Shown: piece after piece, positions 63,719 through 64,000 of the stretch
How positions within the stretch are numbered: position 1 is the first letter of the stretch
Layout of the letters: each line of letters begins with the position of its first letter
NCBI RefSeq assembly: GCF_003129485.1
Contig: NZ_QFFG01000007.1
Span: 1 to 64,000, forward strand
Direction of reading: 5' to 3'
Source of the DNA: Polaribacter aquimarinus
Lineage (GTDB): Bacteria > Bacteroidota > Bacteroidia > Flavobacteriales > Flavobacteriaceae
DNA length: 64,000 bases
The notes under the pieces: generated by a model
Database searches by the model: none
Seen by the model: only the letters and a program-made list of their open reading frames with translations
What the model was told of the DNA's origin: nothing
Made by a program: the position numbers and the translations under genes

Positions 63719-63870
63719 AATGAAATCAACTTTTTTTTTAATTTTTTTTGTGATTGTCGTAAACCATCAATACTGCAAGTAGCTGTTTTTTAGAGGTTTG
63801 TTTTCTTTTTTTAGTGTAACATTTTTTTTGTGATATCGTCTACTTTATATAATCAACAAAACTAAACATT

Positions 63871-64000
63871 ATGAAATATTTACACACATCTACAGAAATT
63901 GAAAGAGGAATTTTAACTTCATCTTACAAAAAAGAGATTAAAAACCAATCTAAAATTGAGAAGTTTAAATCTTTATCTAAAATGAAATCGATGATTTTTA
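63871..64000 (+). CDS. Start of an unknown protein, truncated by the window edge
   Basis: An open frame begins with ATG at 63871 and runs 43 codons to the window edge. The visible part is basic and hydrophilic (MKYLHTSTEIERGILTSSYK, then KKEIKNQSKIEKFKSLSK) with no signal peptide. The family cannot be recognised from this fragment. The 150 bases between the terminator and this start hold T-rich sequence and no clear -7 box. Confidence 0.55.
   Translation, partial: MKYLHTSTEIERGILTSSYKKEIKNQSKIEKFKSLSKMKSMIF

Overview
The window is a roughly 30% GC chromosomal segment from a member of the Flavobacteriaceae, most likely a marine type such as Polaribacter or Tenacibaculum (genus is inference). 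Supporting signs are Type IX secretion (T9SS) C-terminal sorting domains, GLPGLI proteins, a CarboxypepD_reg/TonB-type outer-membrane receptor, GldA, a short primary sigma factor without region 1.1, Bacteroidota -7 promoter boxes (TAnnTTTG) and a DnaE with a fused N-terminal exonuclease. No phage, insertion sequence, CRISPR array, rRNA or origin was seen; the content is mostly conserved chromosomal genes. Layout. 1-6.9 kb: a truncated TSP type 3 repeat surface protein, an exonuclease/GIY-YIG fusion abutting rpe, rpoD, an ECF sigma factor with a tiny downstream partner, and a deoxynucleoside kinase. 7-14.7 kb: a two-component system divergent from two tandem GLPGLI genes and an outer-membrane receptor, with three phased GTTAAC boxes between them, then a membrane protein. 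14.8-24.7 kb: gldA, a HAD phosphatase overlapping an aldonolactone-oxidase-like flavoprotein, an unrecognised lipoprotein/outer-membrane pair, and dnaE. 24.7-26.4 kb: a gene-free stretch with two short tandem-repeat arrays, then rpsP (with a structured leader), rimM and tRNA-Ser(GGA). 26.4-36 kb: a secreted GH16 glucanase, trmN6-like methyltransferase, saccharopine-dehydrogenase-like gene, DUF423 protein, pckA, and an operon of an atypical NRAMP-family transporter with pxpABC. 36-45.3 kb: galE and a DegT aminotransferase, penicillin acylase, a small secreted protein, nitroreductase with alkB, rluA-type synthase, engB and an alpha/beta hydrolase. 45.4-60.9 kb: a complete-looking dcw cluster, mraZ-rsmH-ftsL-ftsI-murE-mraY-murD-ftsW-murG-murC-ftsQ-ftsA-ftsZ, with no murF, murB or ddl. 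61-64 kb: a T9SS cargo protein and the start of an unknown gene. How it works together. The dcw cluster makes UDP-MurNAc-peptide and lipid II (MurC, MurD, MurE, MraY, MurG) and the septal machine that polymerises it (FtsW, the PASTA-bearing PBP, FtsL/Q/A/Z); its head carries three MraZ-type boxes, so MraZ probably autoregulates it. The PxpABC proteins hydrolyse 5-oxoproline to glutamate, and the linked NRAMP-like protein lacks the metal ligands and may import the substrate. The two-component system probably controls the divergent GLPGLI/receptor genes through the phased boxes. Several genes use non-ATG starts (TTG, GTG, and apparently CTG for murE), and the choice of start was made from domain boundaries and promoter position. 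I see no clear undescribed defence or mobile system; the best candidates for something new are the NRAMP/pxp linkage, the phased GTTAAC operator, the twin-loop rpsP leader and the AT-rich palindromes at alkB and mraZ.
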